Below, piece after piece: positions 16,999 through 25,863 of a stretch of DNA of 64,000 nucleotides. The notes under the pieces were generated by a model. That model was given only the letters and a program-made list of their open reading frames with translations. It was not told where the DNA came from and ran no database searches. Within the stretch, counting starts at the first letter, position 1, and each line of letters begins with the position of its first letter. The stretch covers positions 62,001 through 126,000 of the forward strand of contig JADCBP010000005.1 of NCBI GenBank assembly GCA_020253445.1, written 5' to 3'. The position numbers and the translations under genes were made by a program. This DNA comes from Methylobacterium sp. (GTDB lineage: Bacteria > Pseudomonadota > Alphaproteobacteria > Rhizobiales > Beijerinckiaceae).

Positions 16999-18291
16999 TC
17001 AAAGCGTCTCCGTGCCTGCGATCTCGATGCCAAAGGCGTTCAGGCCCACGAAGGCGCGGTTGCCGCTGGTCGAGAGATTGCGGATCGACTGCACGCCGAG
17101 ATCCCGCAGGATCTGAGCGCCAAGCCCGACCTCGCGCCAGGCCTGCGCACGCTGCTGATCGGAATTCTGTGGCCGGAGCGTCGCCTTGGGCACACCCGCC
17201 GTGCCATCGCGCAGGTAGACGAGCACGCCGCGCCCTTCCTTCCTGAAGCGATGAAGCGCGGCTTCGATGCCCTTGCCGCCGCCGAACACATCGGTGATCG
17301 CATTGGCGCGATGGAGTCGCGTCACCACGGCCTTGCCATCGCCGATATCGCCATAGACCAGCGCCAGATGCTGCACCTCGTCGAAGGGCGTCGTGAAGGC
17401 ATGGCCCGTGAGCGTGCCGATGGCGGTCTCCACGGGAAAAGTGTTCACCCGCTCCACGAGCTTCTCCCGCGCCTGCCGATAGGCGATGAGATCGGCGATC
17501 GTGAGCCGCGCGAGTTTGTGCCTGGTTGCGAAATCCGTGACCTGCTGGCCCTTGGTCACCGTGCCGTCATCATTCACGAGTTCGGAGATCACACCCACCG
17601 GCGGCAGCCCCGCGAGCCGGCAGAGATCGACCGCGGCTTCCGTGTGGCCCGAGCGCATCAGCACCCCGCCATCGCGTGCGATCAGCGGAAAAATGTGGCC
17701 GGGACGGACGAAATCCCCGGCCTGCACATTGCCGTTCGTCAGCGCGCGCACGGTCGCCGTGCGCTCATCCGCCGAGATGCCCGTGGTCAGCCCTTCGCGG
17801 TAATCGATGGAGACCGTGAAGGCGGTGGTATGCGCGCTGTCATTCACCGCGACCATCGGGTCGAGCCGCAGGCGCCTTGCTTCGGCAATCGGCAGGGGCG
17901 TGCAGACGATGCCGCTCGTATGCCGCACGATGAAGGCCATCTTCTCCGGCGTGCAGAGCGAGGCGGCGACGATGAGATCGCCCTCGCCTTCCCGATCATC
18001 GTCATCGGTGACGACGACAATCTCGCCGCGCTTGAAGGCTTGGATGGCGGCGAGGACGCGGTTTGTGATTTCGGGCATGTCGTTCATCCGTTCCGTGGGG
18101 CCGAGCCCGAGAAAATCGTTGGGAGTCACCGCGCCACCGGTGGCGCGCGCGATGCGCTCTGCTGTTTCCCGCGAAATCCAGCTTGTGCCACCCTTGCAGA
18201 GGGCCGTGATGCTCGCGGGCGACAGGCCCACCGCTTGCGCGAAGGCGGAGCGCCTGGTGCCCGTGCGCTTGAGCCAGTTCTCGAGTTTCAT
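16999..18291 (-). CDS. ribB: HTH - 3,4-dihydroxy-2-butanone-4-phosphate synthase - degenerate GTP cyclohydrolase II fusion (430 aa)
   Basis: Residues 1-65 are an XRE-type helix-turn-helix (RRSAFAQAVGLSPASITALC, then SRETAERIARATGG). Residues about 75-280 are RibB with DDDDREGEGDLIVAA, RHTSGIVC, FVRPGHIFPL and RSGHTEAAVDL, an intact DHBP synthase. The last 150 residues align with RibA (VQHLALVYGDIGDGK) but where RibA has its three zinc cysteines this protein has HRANAITDVFGGGKGIEAAL with none, so it resembles RibBX variants without cyclohydrolase activity. An internal ATG (MNDMPEITNR) would give RibB-X without the HTH. A perfect palindrome lies 60 bp upstream of the start. Confidence 0.88.
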   Translation of the reverse strand: MKLENWLKRTGTRRSAFAQAVGLSPASITALCKGGTSWISRETAERIARATGGAVTPNDFLGLGPTERMNDMPEITNRVLAAIQAFKRGEIVVVTDDDDREGEGDLIVAASLCTPEKMAFIVRHTSGIVCTPLPIAEARRLRLDPMVAVNDSAHTTAFTVSIDYREGLTTGISADERTATVRALTNGNVQAGDFVRPGHIFPLIARDGGVLMRSGHTEAAVDLCRLAGLPPVGVISELVNDDGTVTKGQQVTDFATRHKLARLTIADLIAYRQAREKLVERVNTFPVETAIGTLTGHAFTTPFDEVQHLALVYGDIGDGKAVVTRLHRANAITDVFGGGKGIEAALHRFRKEGRGVLVYLRDGTAGVPKATLRPQNSDQQRAQAWREVGLGAQILRDLGVQSIRNLSTSGNRAFVGLNAFGIEIAGTETL

Positions 18292-18350
18292 GCGCGTTAG
18301 CTGCGCCTTGCGATCCGCAACGTCAATGAAAAACGATCTCGGAGAAATAC

Positions 18351-18373
18351 AAATTTCAGTGACACTGAAATTT
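18351..18373. promoter_or_regulatory. Perfect 23-bp inverted repeat upstream of the HTH-RibB gene
   Basis: AAATTTCAGT (18351-18360), spacer GAC, ACTGAAATTT (18364-18373) is a perfect 10-bp inverted repeat. It lies 60-82 bp upstream of the ribB fusion start at 18291 and about 48 bp past the aroC stop. It is AT-rich without a T tract, so operator is likelier than terminator. The HTH domain of the fused protein is the obvious candidate to bind it. Confidence 0.6.
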
Positions 18374-18420
18374 CTTGCGCGTCGATCAAGTTTGCTTGAC
18401 CGAGCCGATCCCGAAACCGC

Positions 18421-19506
18421 TCAACCGACCTGCCCGCGATGGCGCAGGTAATGATCTGCGAGCACGATCGCCAGCATGGCCTCGCCCACCGGCACGGCGC
18501 GAATACCGACGCAAGGGTCATGCCGCCCCTTGGTGCGAATTTCGGTCTCGTTGCCAAAACGATCGATGGTCGCGCGCGGGGTGAGGATCGAGGAAGTCGG
18601 CTTCACCGCGAAGCGCACGACGATGGGCTGGCCGGTGGAAATGCCGCCGAGAATGCCGCCCGCATGGTTGTCGAGGAAAATCGGCTGACCGTCATTCCCC
18701 ATGCGGATTTCATCGGCGTTTTCCTCGCCCGTGAGTTCCGCCGCGCCGAAGCCGGCACCGATCTCCACGCCCTTCACGGCGTTGATGGACATCAGGGCGG
18801 CGGCGATATCGCTGTCGAGCTTGCCATAGATCGGCGCGCCGAGCCCCGCCGGCACGCCCTCGGCCACGATTTCCAGCACCGCACCGATGGAAGAGCCATT
18901 CTTGCGGATGCCATCGAGATACTCGCCAAAGAACTCGGCGGCCTCGGCATCCGGGCAGAAGAAGGGGTTGCGATCCACCTCCTCCCAATTCCAGTTCCGG
19001 CGGTCGATCCTATGCGGGCCCATCTGCACCAGCGCGCCACGCACGCGGCAGCCCGGCACAACCTTGCGCGCAATCGCCCCGGCGGCGACCCGCATCGCGG
19101 TTTCGCGCGCCGAGGAGCGCCCGCCGCCGCGGGGATCGCGGATGCCGTATTTCGCATCATAAGTGAAATCGGCATGACCGGGGCGAAAACTCGCGGCGAT
19201 CTCCGAATAATCCTTCGAACGCTGGTCCACATTGTCGATCATCAACCCGATCGAAGTGCCCGTGGTGCGCTGGATGCCATCGGCCTCGGTGAACACGCCC
19301 GAGAGGATGCGGACCTGATCCGGCTCCTGCCTCTGCGTGGTGAACTTCGATTGTCCCGGGCGGCGGCGATCGAGATCGCGCTGGATCTCCTCGACCGTCA
19401 GCGGGATCAATGGCGGGCAGCCATCCACTACGCAGCCAATGGCCGGCCCGTGGCTTTCGCCGAAAGTGGTGAAGCGGAAGAGATGCCCGAAGGAATTGTG
19501 CGACAT
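18421..19506 (-). CDS. aroC: Chorismate synthase
   Basis: 361 aa. [20 protein letters not shown] with the conserved [62 protein letters not shown] and the late TKGRHDPC are the family signatures. It converts EPSP to chorismate using reduced FMN. It lies after the two small secreted-protein genes on the same strand and before the ribB fusion, whose flavin product it needs, a possible reason for the linkage. Confidence 0.96.
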   Translation of the reverse strand: MSHNSFGHLFRFTTFGESHGPAIGCVVDGCPPLIPLTVEEIQRDLDRRRPGQSKFTTQRQEPDQVRILSGVFTEADGIQRTTGTSIGLMIDNVDQRSKDYSEIAASFRPGHADFTYDAKYGIRDPRGGGRSSARETAMRVAAGAIARKVVPGCRVRGALVQMGPHRIDRRNWNWEEVDRNPFFCPDAEAAEFFGEYLDGIRKNGSSIGAVLEIVAEGVPAGLGAPIYGKLDSDIAAALMSINAVKGVEIGAGFGAAELTGEENADEIRMGNDGQPIFLDNHAGGILGGISTGQPIVVRFAVKPTSSILTPRATIDRFGNETEIRTKGRHDPCVGIRAVPVGEAMLAIVLADHYLRHRGQVG

Positions 19507-19548
19507 GCGCGGCGGTTTAGCGGGAAAGCCCTGATCTGTAAAACGGCC

Positions 19549-19938
19549 TCAGCGGACGTCGAGCGCGAAAAAATACACGTCGGTTATGTTCCGGGTCTCG
19601 TTTCGGAAGGTGACCGCTACCCGATCCCTGCCCACAAACCCCCGCTGCGAGCGATAGTAAATGGCGTAGCCCATCACCTCCACCTGCACGCATCGACTGG
19701 TGGTGAGGATGACGGATTCGCGCCGCAACTCGATCTCGCCTGCCGCAGCCTCTCGCGAGACGGTAGCGACGAGATCATCGGAAACCTTGCAGCTCTGCGG
19801 ATCGACCGGATTGATGAGACCCACTCGGGTTGTCTGCCCCGATGCGACGATGGTGGCGCCGGAAGCGCGCTCCTGCCCGACGACGCCACCGAAGCATATC
19901 GTCATCGCCAGGAACGCCAAAAGCGTTCGCAGAACCAT
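19549..19938 (-). CDS. Small exported two-cysteine protein, paralogue A (129 aa)
   Basis: ATG 19938 (MVLRTLLAFLAMTICFGGVV) gives a signal peptide; the ATG at 19962 adds eight residues. The mature part holds QSCKVSDDLVATVS, AGEIELRRE, SRCVQVEV, YAIYYRSQRGFVGRDRVAV. The pattern Cys, 14-19 residues, G-[KE]-[LIV], 13-18 residues, Cys, then V-x-Y and GFxGxDxV is shared with the genes at 20007 and 25387. Predicted all-beta with one disulfide. Function unknown; it follows the Pls-type synthetase on the same strand. Confidence 0.7.
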   Translation of the reverse strand: MVLRTLLAFLAMTICFGGVVGQERASGATIVASGQTTRVGLINPVDPQSCKVSDDLVATVSREAAAGEIELRRESVILTTSRCVQVEVMGYAIYYRSQRGFVGRDRVAVTFRNETRNITDVYFFALDVR

Positions 19939-20006
19939 GTCTCCCTCCTGCAGCGCGACCAAGGGCGTGGCTCATACCGCTCCGTCCGGCAGGCCCCGCC
20001 CTGCCT

Positions 20007-20408
20007 TCATTGGACGGTGATGGCGTAGCTCTGCCGCCGCGAGGTTGTCCGCGGCGCCTCGATGAACGGCGCGTAGAAGAAATCCACCGAGACATAATCC
20101 GTACCGCGAAAGCCGGCCTTCGGGGTGTAATAGATCATCTGAACCTGCATTTGGAACGGCTTGCATTGCGGGCCACTCACCGTCCGACGCTCCGGAACAA
20201 CCTCGACCTTGCCGTTCGCCGGCTGCGTGGCGACCCGACTTTCCGGCGTGCTCGACGCTGCACATTCCACGGGCGAATAAAGCGCGAAGGAGCCGAGCGC
20301 GGTTCGCTTGCCGGCTGCAACGGTCCGGGCCTCCTGCGCCAGCGCCGGCACGGCAGCCAAAACGAACACGGCGAATGCGCCTCGGAAAAGACTTTTTGCC
20401 GTCATCAT
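20007..20408 (-). CDS. Small exported two-cysteine protein, paralogue B (133 aa)
   Basis: The signal peptide is clear (FRGAFAVFVLAAVPALAQE). The mature domain has SPVECAASSTPESRV, NGKVEVVPERR, SGPQCKPFQMQVQM, IYYTPKAGFRGTDYVSVDFF, matching paralogues A and C in cysteine spacing and in the aromatic GF-G-D-V ending. It starts 63 bp after the stop of the Pls-type synthetase and is probably transcribed with it. Function unknown; a periplasmic beta-sandwich is inferred. Confidence 0.72.
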   Translation of the reverse strand: MMTAKSLFRGAFAVFVLAAVPALAQEARTVAAGKRTALGSFALYSPVECAASSTPESRVATQPANGKVEVVPERRTVSGPQCKPFQMQVQMIYYTPKAGFRGTDYVSVDFFYAPFIEAPRTTSRRQSYAITVQ

Positions 20409-20471
20409 AGAACAAACCCCCGATGTTCTTGCATCAACAAAGGGTATGATTGCATCGAGGCAATAACCTGT

Positions 20472-23400
20472 CTAGTGCGACACCTTCGCCGTCGGCTGGG
20501 CCGGGGCGCCGCCCCAGACGGTGTTTGCGGGAATCTGCTCGCCCTTCATCACCAGCGTCAGCGGATTGAGTTGTGCAAAATCGCCCACCTTGGTGTCGTA
20601 GAGCACGGTGGCGAAGGGGCCGATGGTCACGCCATCACCAACCTCGATGCGGCCGACCTTCATCACACGGTCCTCGTAAAGATGCGTCTGGAGGCAGGAT
20701 AACTCGTTCATGGCGACGTGATCACCAATCACGACGCAATCGAATTCCGTGATGTCGGTGGTGTCCATGTAGACGCCCGAACCGATTCGGCAGCCGAAGA
20801 AGCGCAGCATGAACGGCAGATAGGCCGTGCCGCGCAGATGCTCGAGCAGCACCTTGCCACCCAGCCCCCAGTAGAGCACGGCGACAGCCTCGGTGCGCAT
20901 CGCCCACCAGCTCCACATCGGCCGTGCGAGCGGCTTGTAGACCCCCATCAACGCCCATTTTATGGCGCAGACGCAGGCGACCATGATGATCGGCATCACC
21001 ACGCTGGCCGCGACGAACCAGCCGGCCGCCTCGAAATACTCTTGCCCCTCCAAGGCCGGAAAGACGAAGAAGAACATCGCGATGGAGCCAAGCGTCAGAA
21101 ACAGCATGGTCGGGAAGGTGGTGTGCATGGCCTCGAACACCGCGCGCCACAGCTTCATCGAGAAGGGCGGCTCATAGGTCCAGTTCGCGGCGACACCCTC
21201 GAATTTCTGGCGCACGGGGAACTTGATCGGCGGGGAGCCGAACCAGGTCTCGTCAGGCTGCGTCTCACCATGTTCCGGCGCCTTGGATTTCACGCCGATC
21301 AGCGTGCCCTCGCGCAGATGCGTGCCATGGCCGATGACCGCATTGTTGCCGACGAAAACGCGATCCTCGATCAGCGTCTTCTTGAAGGTCACCCAGCCGC
21401 GATCGATATCCTCGTCGCCGAGCGAGCATTCATCGGCCATGAAGCTCTTCGAGCCGATGGTCAGCAGGTCGTAGCGCGCGCCGATATTGGTCGAAATCTC
21501 GGCGCCCTTGCCGATGCGTGCACCCATGAGGCGATACCAGGCCCGCATGTAAACCGTCGCATAGAGCGAGGAGAGGGTGTCGAGCGATACTTCCGTGCAC
21601 AGATTGACGATCCACTGGCGCAGATAAAGCCAGGAATGCAGCGAATAGGTGCCGGGTTGCAGCCGGCGCGGCATCAGGGTCCAGCGTACGAGGATGACGA
21701 AGGCAATCGTGAAGACCACCAGAGCCGCGCCCATGATCCAGGCGATGATGGGCAGCACGTGGTACCATTGCACCCAATCCGCCGTGTTGATGAGTACCGC
21801 CTCGATCGTGTCATAGACGAAGAAGGCCGGGAAAAGCGGCATGAGGCCGATGCCCGAAACCGCGATGATCAGCAGACCATAGACCCAGTATTGCAGATGC
21901 CGCCAGACCGGGCCCGGCAGCGAACGCTCCGGAAGGGTCGCGGGGTCGATCACGCCGATTTTCCTCGCTGGCGAGCCATCCCAGATCTCGAATGGCTTGA
22001 TCTGGACGCCGGCGGGTATGGCCGACATATCCTCGATACGGGCGTCATGCCCGATGCGGCAGCCGGCCGGCACCATCACCTGGTTGCCGATATAGCTGTC
22101 CGAGCCGATCGCCACTTCGCCGATGATGAGTTCACCCGCCATCACCTCGGCATTGGCGATTTTCGTCTTGTGGCCGATGGAAGCGCCCGCGCCAATCTTC
22201 ACGAGATCGGCCGCGCCGAATTGGGCATGGGCGATCATCACGCCGGAGCCCACCTTCGCGCCCAGCAGGCGCAGGTAGAGCCGCATGATCGGTGAGTTCG
22301 CAAGATAGCTCGGATGCGCCAGCGCATAGAGGCGCTGCACGAACCACCAGCGGAAGAAATAGGCGCCCCAGAGCGGATAGCGCCCCGGCTTCGTGCGACC
22401 GATGACGACCCATTTCAGCGCCACCACGAGGAAGAGCGTGCCGAACTTGATGGTGGCATAGGCCCCGCAAAGGATGCCTACCTGCTTCCAGAACGAGAAA
22501 TTCATCTCGTGGATGACCATGTAGGTCAGGAAGACGCCCAGCCATTGCAGGGTCGAGATCGTGAGGATCAGCGGCATGGCCAGCCCTTGCGCGATCGTGC
22601 AGGCGATGCGGCGCGCGAGCGGCGGGGGCGCGAAGGAGAGATCCGGCGGCGGACCCTGAAGATGTCCGAACCTGGCATCCAGCTCCGCGCCGATCTTCCG
22701 AAGGGTGCGGTGCTGGTAGATGTCCTGAAGCGTGATGCCGGTGAAGCTCGGGTTCTCGCGCACGATCGAGATGAACTGCGCGGCGATCAGGGAATGGCCG
22801 CCGAGATCGAGGAAGAAATCCGCCTCGAAGGTGATGGCGCGACCGGGCAGGACCCGCTTCGCGGCGGCCAGAAGCATGGCCTCCGTGTGCGTTCGCGGCG
22901 GCTCCTCGTCATTCGCGGCGAAGATCGCTTCGCTGAGCGGCATCGCCTTCAGCGCCTTGCGGTCGGTCTTGCCGGAGATGAGGCGCGGCAATTCGGGAAC
23001 GGTCTCGAATCGCTCGGGGATCATGTAGGGCGGGAGACGGCGCTTCAGTTCCTCGCGCAGCGTGGTCGCGGCGATGATCGCCTTGGGTTCGGGCACGCAG
23101 AAGGCCACGAGGCGCTCCATGCCGCCATCATTGCGCACCACCACGGCGGCCTGAAGAACGTCGTCGGAATCCACCAGCGCGCTCTCGATTTCGCCAAGCT
23201 CGACGCGGAAGCCGCGGATCTTCACCTGGTCGTCAATGCGGCCGTGGAAGGCGATGTTGCCCTCGGAATTGAGGCTCACCGCATCGCCGGAACGATAGAG
23301 GATCGGATCGGATGCGCCCTCACGAAAGGGGTTCGCGATGAACTTCTCGTTCGTCAGGTCGGGCCGGGCGAGATAGCCCTGCGCCACGCCCGGGCCGCCG

Positions 23401-24527
23401 ATGAGCAGTTCACCCTCCTGCCCGGGGCCGAGCAGGTTCATGTTCTCGTCGACGATATAGGCCGTGTAATTGGGGATCGGGCGGCCGATGGTCACCGGCT
23501 TGCCGCGCCGCACCTCTTCCACGGTGGCCACCACGGTCGCTTCCGTGGGGCCATAGGTGTTGAAGATGCGCCGGCCCGGCCTCGTCCATTTCTCGACAAG
23601 CGCGGGCGGCAGCGCCTCGCCGCCGAGCAGGATCAGCCGCAGGCCGGGAATCTCGGCCGGCAGAACGGAGAGAAGCGTCGGCACGGTGTCGATGACGCTG
23701 ACCTTCTTCTCGGTCAGAAGGGCCGGCAGCTTCTCGATATCCGCCAGAACTTCGGGCGTCGCGACATAGAGCGTCGCACCGGCGAGATAGGGCACCCAGA
23801 TCTCTTCCATGGACAGATCGAAAGCGACGGAAGCGCTCTGGAACACCACGTCATCGGCGGTCACGCCATAGACCGCATTTCCCGCGCGCAGGAAGTGGCA
23901 GATATTGGCCTGCGTGATGACGATGCCCTTGGGAATGCCGGTCGAGCCCGAGGTGTAGATCATGTAGGCTGCATGGTAGGGCATTGCCTCGGCGGGCTCG
24001 GCCTCTTCCATTCCGCCCTCGGCGAGAAGGGAGCCGGCATTGTGATGCGGCACGGGGATCGCCTTCCCCCGGCTGAGCCCGGTCTCGTCGGTCACGAGGC
24101 CAGTCGCGGCACAATCCGTGAGGCAGGTCGCGATTCGGTCAACCGGCGCATCCCAGTCGAAGGGCAGGAAGGCAGCACCGGTCTTGGTGATGGCGACCTG
24201 CGCGAGAAGGAGGTCGATGCCGCGCGGCATCCAGAGGCCGAGCACGCGGCCCGGCGCGGCACCCAGCGCCGCAAGGCGGCGCGCGGCGCGATCCGTCAGA
24301 CGGTCCGCTTCGCCATAGGTGATCCGACGCTCGTCGGAAAGGTAAAGAACCTTGTCGGGGCGCTCCGCCGCACTGGCGCGGAAGATGGCCGCGAGTGTCT
24401 CGGATCGAATGAGATCGGGATCGACGGGACCGGCGAGAAATGCGCTGCCAGCGAGGCCGGCATTCGCAACAGGCTCCGCATGCGCAACCGAACCCGAAGG
24501 CTTGAGAACCGCCTCAGTACCGTTCAT
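20472..24527 (-). CDS. Pls/PosA-family single-module nonribosomal peptide synthetase with membrane domain (1351 aa)
   Basis: The start is ATG 24527 (MNGTEAVLKPSG). Adenylation domain about residues 45-525: YTSGSTGIPKG (191-201), NTYGPTEAT (323-331), YRSGD (411-415), GRIDDQVKIRGFRVEL (429-444), SGKTDR (518-523). Carrier domain about 545-620 with LGGHSL (Ser579). Then six membrane helices in pairs alternate with three left-handed hexapeptide-repeat modules. This is the layout of epsilon-poly-lysine synthetase Pls; there is no condensation or thioesterase domain. Hand alignment to GrsA gives selectivity residues D237, L238, E241, D280, L300, G302, T324, V332, V333, K520, with the acidic E and D seen in lysine-type codes. 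I infer membrane-bound polymerisation or capping with a basic amino acid. Confidence 0.85.
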   Translation of the reverse strand: MNGTEAVLKPSGSVAHAEPVANAGLAGSAFLAGPVDPDLIRSETLAAIFRASAAERPDKVLYLSDERRITYGEADRLTDRAARRLAALGAAPGRVLGLWMPRGIDLLLAQVAITKTGAAFLPFDWDAPVDRIATCLTDCAATGLVTDETGLSRGKAIPVPHHNAGSLLAEGGMEEAEPAEAMPYHAAYMIYTSGSTGIPKGIVITQANICHFLRAGNAVYGVTADDVVFQSASVAFDLSMEEIWVPYLAGATLYVATPEVLADIEKLPALLTEKKVSVIDTVPTLLSVLPAEIPGLRLILLGGEALPPALVEKWTRPGRRIFNTYGPTEATVVATVEEVRRGKPVTIGRPIPNYTAYIVDENMNLLGPGQEGELLIGGPGVAQGYLARPDLTNEKFIANPFREGASDPILYRSGDAVSLNSEGNIAFHGRIDDQVKIRGFRVELGEIESALVDSDDVLQAAVVVRNDGGMERLVAFCVPEPKAIIAATTLREELKRRLPPYMIPERFETVPELPRLISGKTDRKALKAMPLSEAIFAANDEEPPRTHTEAMLLAAAKRVLPGRAITFEADFFLDLGGHSLIAAQFISIVRENPSFTGITLQDIYQHRTLRKIGAELDARFGHLQGPPPDLSFAPPPLARRIACTIAQGLAMPLILTISTLQWLGVFLTYMVIHEMNFSFWKQVGILCGAYATIKFGTLFLVVALKWVVIGRTKPGRYPLWGAYFFRWWFVQRLYALAHPSYLANSPIMRLYLRLLGAKVGSGVMIAHAQFGAADLVKIGAGASIGHKTKIANAEVMAGELIIGEVAIGSDSYIGNQVMVPAGCRIGHDARIEDMSAIPAGVQIKPFEIWDGSPARKIGVIDPATLPERSLPGPVWRHLQYWVYGLLIIAVSGIGLMPLFPAFFVYDTIEAVLINTADWVQWYHVLPIIAWIMGAALVVFTIAFVILVRWTLMPRRLQPGTYSLHSWLYLRQWIVNLCTEVSLDTLSSLYATVYMRAWYRLMGARIGKGAEISTNIGARYDLLTIGSKSFMADECSLGDEDIDRGWVTFKKTLIEDRVFVGNNAVIGHGTHLREGTLIGVKSKAPEHGETQPDETWFGSPPIKFPVRQKFEGVAANWTYEPPFSMKLWRAVFEAMHTTFPTMLFLTLGSIAMFFFVFPALEGQEYFEAAGWFVAASVVMPIIMVACVCAIKWALMGVYKPLARPMWSWWAMRTEAVAVLYWGLGGKVLLEHLRGTAYLPFMLRFFGCRIGSGVYMDTTDITEFDCVVIGDHVAMNELSCLQTHLYEDRVMKVGRIEVGDGVTIGPFATVLYDTKVGDFAQLNPLTLVMKGEQIPANTVWGGAPAQPTAKVSH

Positions 24528-24575
24528 TCCAACCCCGCTCCACCGAGTGTCCCCGGCTGTGCTGTCCCGATCGTG

Positions 24576-24605
24576 GTTAGACGCGAAAAAGGCCCGCGAC
24601 GTCAA
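24576..24605 (-). promoter_or_regulatory. Candidate sigma-70-type promoter of the Pls-type synthetase
   Basis: Read leftward: TTGACG at 24605-24600, an 18-bp spacer, TCTAAC at 24581-24576, about 49 bp upstream of the start codon at 24527. The minus-35 match is good and the minus-10 weak, so this is a proposal only. Confidence 0.35.
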
Positions 24606-24748
24606 TCGACACCGCTCGATGCGCACGTCAAACGCTCAACTTGCGGCGAAACATGGGTGAAACCGGGCTTCGTCGGCTTTCGGCATGGAAGTGGGGCGCA
24701 TGCCCTGAACCGGGCCTGAACGAGGAGGAGACGGCCCGTCGCTTCCGT

Positions 24749-25369
24749 TCACGGCTCCCAGTGGCCTGGGCCCGGCAGCCAATCGTGGCGCCCGGCATCG
24801 ATGCGCAGGAGCTTGCCCTGCCAGATATCGGCCCCGACGGCATGGTGCCGGGAGAGTTCCGCCAGCCGCACAAGGAGGACACGGGCCACGCCGCCATGCG
24901 CCACGACACAGGCATCGCCACGCAGAGCCGTGAGCCATTCGGACACGCGATCATGCACCATCTGATAGCTTTCGCCGCCAGGAGGAGCGAAATTCCATTT
25001 GTCGCGGTCGCGCGCCTGCGCGCCGCGCGCATCGCGTTCGACGATCTCGCGCCAGGTGCTGCCCTCCCAGCGGCCGAAGCTGATCTCCTTGAGACGATCA
25101 TCCGTCTCGAACTCCTCGGGCGGAAGGCCCAACCCTTCCCGCAGGAGGGCCATGGTCTCGCGCGTCCGGCCCAGCGGGCTCGCGATGAAGGGCAGGCCCG
25201 CCAGATAGTCGCGGTCCACTCCGTCAAGCTTCTCCGCGCGGATTGCATCGCCGACAGCCCGCGCCTGCAGGCGCCCCCTTGCGTTGAGCGGAATATCGGT
25301 CTGGCCCTGAAGGCGCCCCTGGGCGTTCCAGTCCGTCTCGCCGTGCCGGAAGAAATAGAGAACGGGCAT
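24749..25369 (-). CDS. Histidine-phosphatase-superfamily (phosphoglycerate-mutase-like) protein (206 aa)
   Basis: LYFFRHGETDWNAQGRLQGQ carries the RHG phosphate pocket, IASPLGRTRETMALL the second Arg, ISFGRWEG the Glu region and CVVAHGGVARVLL the second His. This is a complete active site for a broad-specificity phosphatase or mutase. It starts 17 bp after paralogue C in the fabI operon. Substrate unknown; a link to the adjacent synthetase is speculative. Confidence 0.88.
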   Translation of the reverse strand: MPVLYFFRHGETDWNAQGRLQGQTDIPLNARGRLQARAVGDAIRAEKLDGVDRDYLAGLPFIASPLGRTRETMALLREGLGLPPEEFETDDRLKEISFGRWEGSTWREIVERDARGAQARDRDKWNFAPPGGESYQMVHDRVSEWLTALRGDACVVAHGGVARVLLVRLAELSRHHAVGADIWQGKLLRIDAGRHDWLPGPGHWEP

Positions 25370-25386
25370 GGCGGAAGAGCCGTGCC

Positions 25387-25863
25387 TTACTCGACCGTGA
25401 TGGTCGCGGTCACGGCGCGCACATCGCCATTCGGATAGACGACCCGGAATTCGAGTTTTTCCTCACCCCGGAACCGGCGATCGGGGCGGAAGATCACAGC
25501 TTGCCCGTTCGGCGAGGTGCCGATGCAGGTGCGGCGCGGCGCGCCCGGAACATCGCGCAGGTTGATGGGGTGTGGACGGGTGCGCAGTTTTCCGCTCCTG
25601 GGGTCACCGGAGAATTCGACGCGCGGCGTCGACCCCACCTTGCACTCACGATCGAGCGTCAGATAGACACCGAGAAAGATATCGGAACCGGGCCGGCCCT
25701 TGCGGGTGACCTCGACGGGTGTCGTCACCGGGGTGTGAGCCGCAGCCGCCGGTGCGGCCGGGCGCGGCACGGGCGTGATGGATTGCGCCACGACCCCCGT
25801 GACCCCGAGAAAGGCGGCGAAACACAGCGCGGAAGAACGCAAGCCTTTCACGCCTGGCCTCAT
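25387..25863 (-). CDS. Small exported two-cysteine protein, paralogue C (158 aa)
   Basis: The signal peptide is SALCFAAFLGVTGVVAQS, then a Pro/Ala linker. The mature domain has DRECKVGSTPRVEFSGD, SGKLRTRPH, RRTCIGTSPNGQAV, FRPDRRFRGEEKLEFRVVY: the same Cys-G-Cys-F-G pattern as paralogues A and B, 5 kb away on the far side of the synthetase gene. Its ATG overlaps the fabI stop (ATGA), so it is translationally coupled to fabI. Function unknown. Confidence 0.72.
   Translation of the reverse strand: MRPGVKGLRSSALCFAAFLGVTGVVAQSITPVPRPAAPAAAAHTPVTTPVEVTRKGRPGSDIFLGVYLTLDRECKVGSTPRVEFSGDPRSGKLRTRPHPINLRDVPGAPRRTCIGTSPNGQAVIFRPDRRFRGEEKLEFRVVYPNGDVRAVTATITVE

Noticed and set aside
18292-18420. FMN riboswitch upstream of ribB
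   Set aside because: The leader is too short and lacks the conserved RFN element blocks; only the palindrome stands out.
22314-24719. 801-codon open frame on plus opposite the Pls-type synthetase
   Set aside because: It is antisense to clear NRPS motifs, has no family resemblance and the composition of a GC-rich shadow frame.
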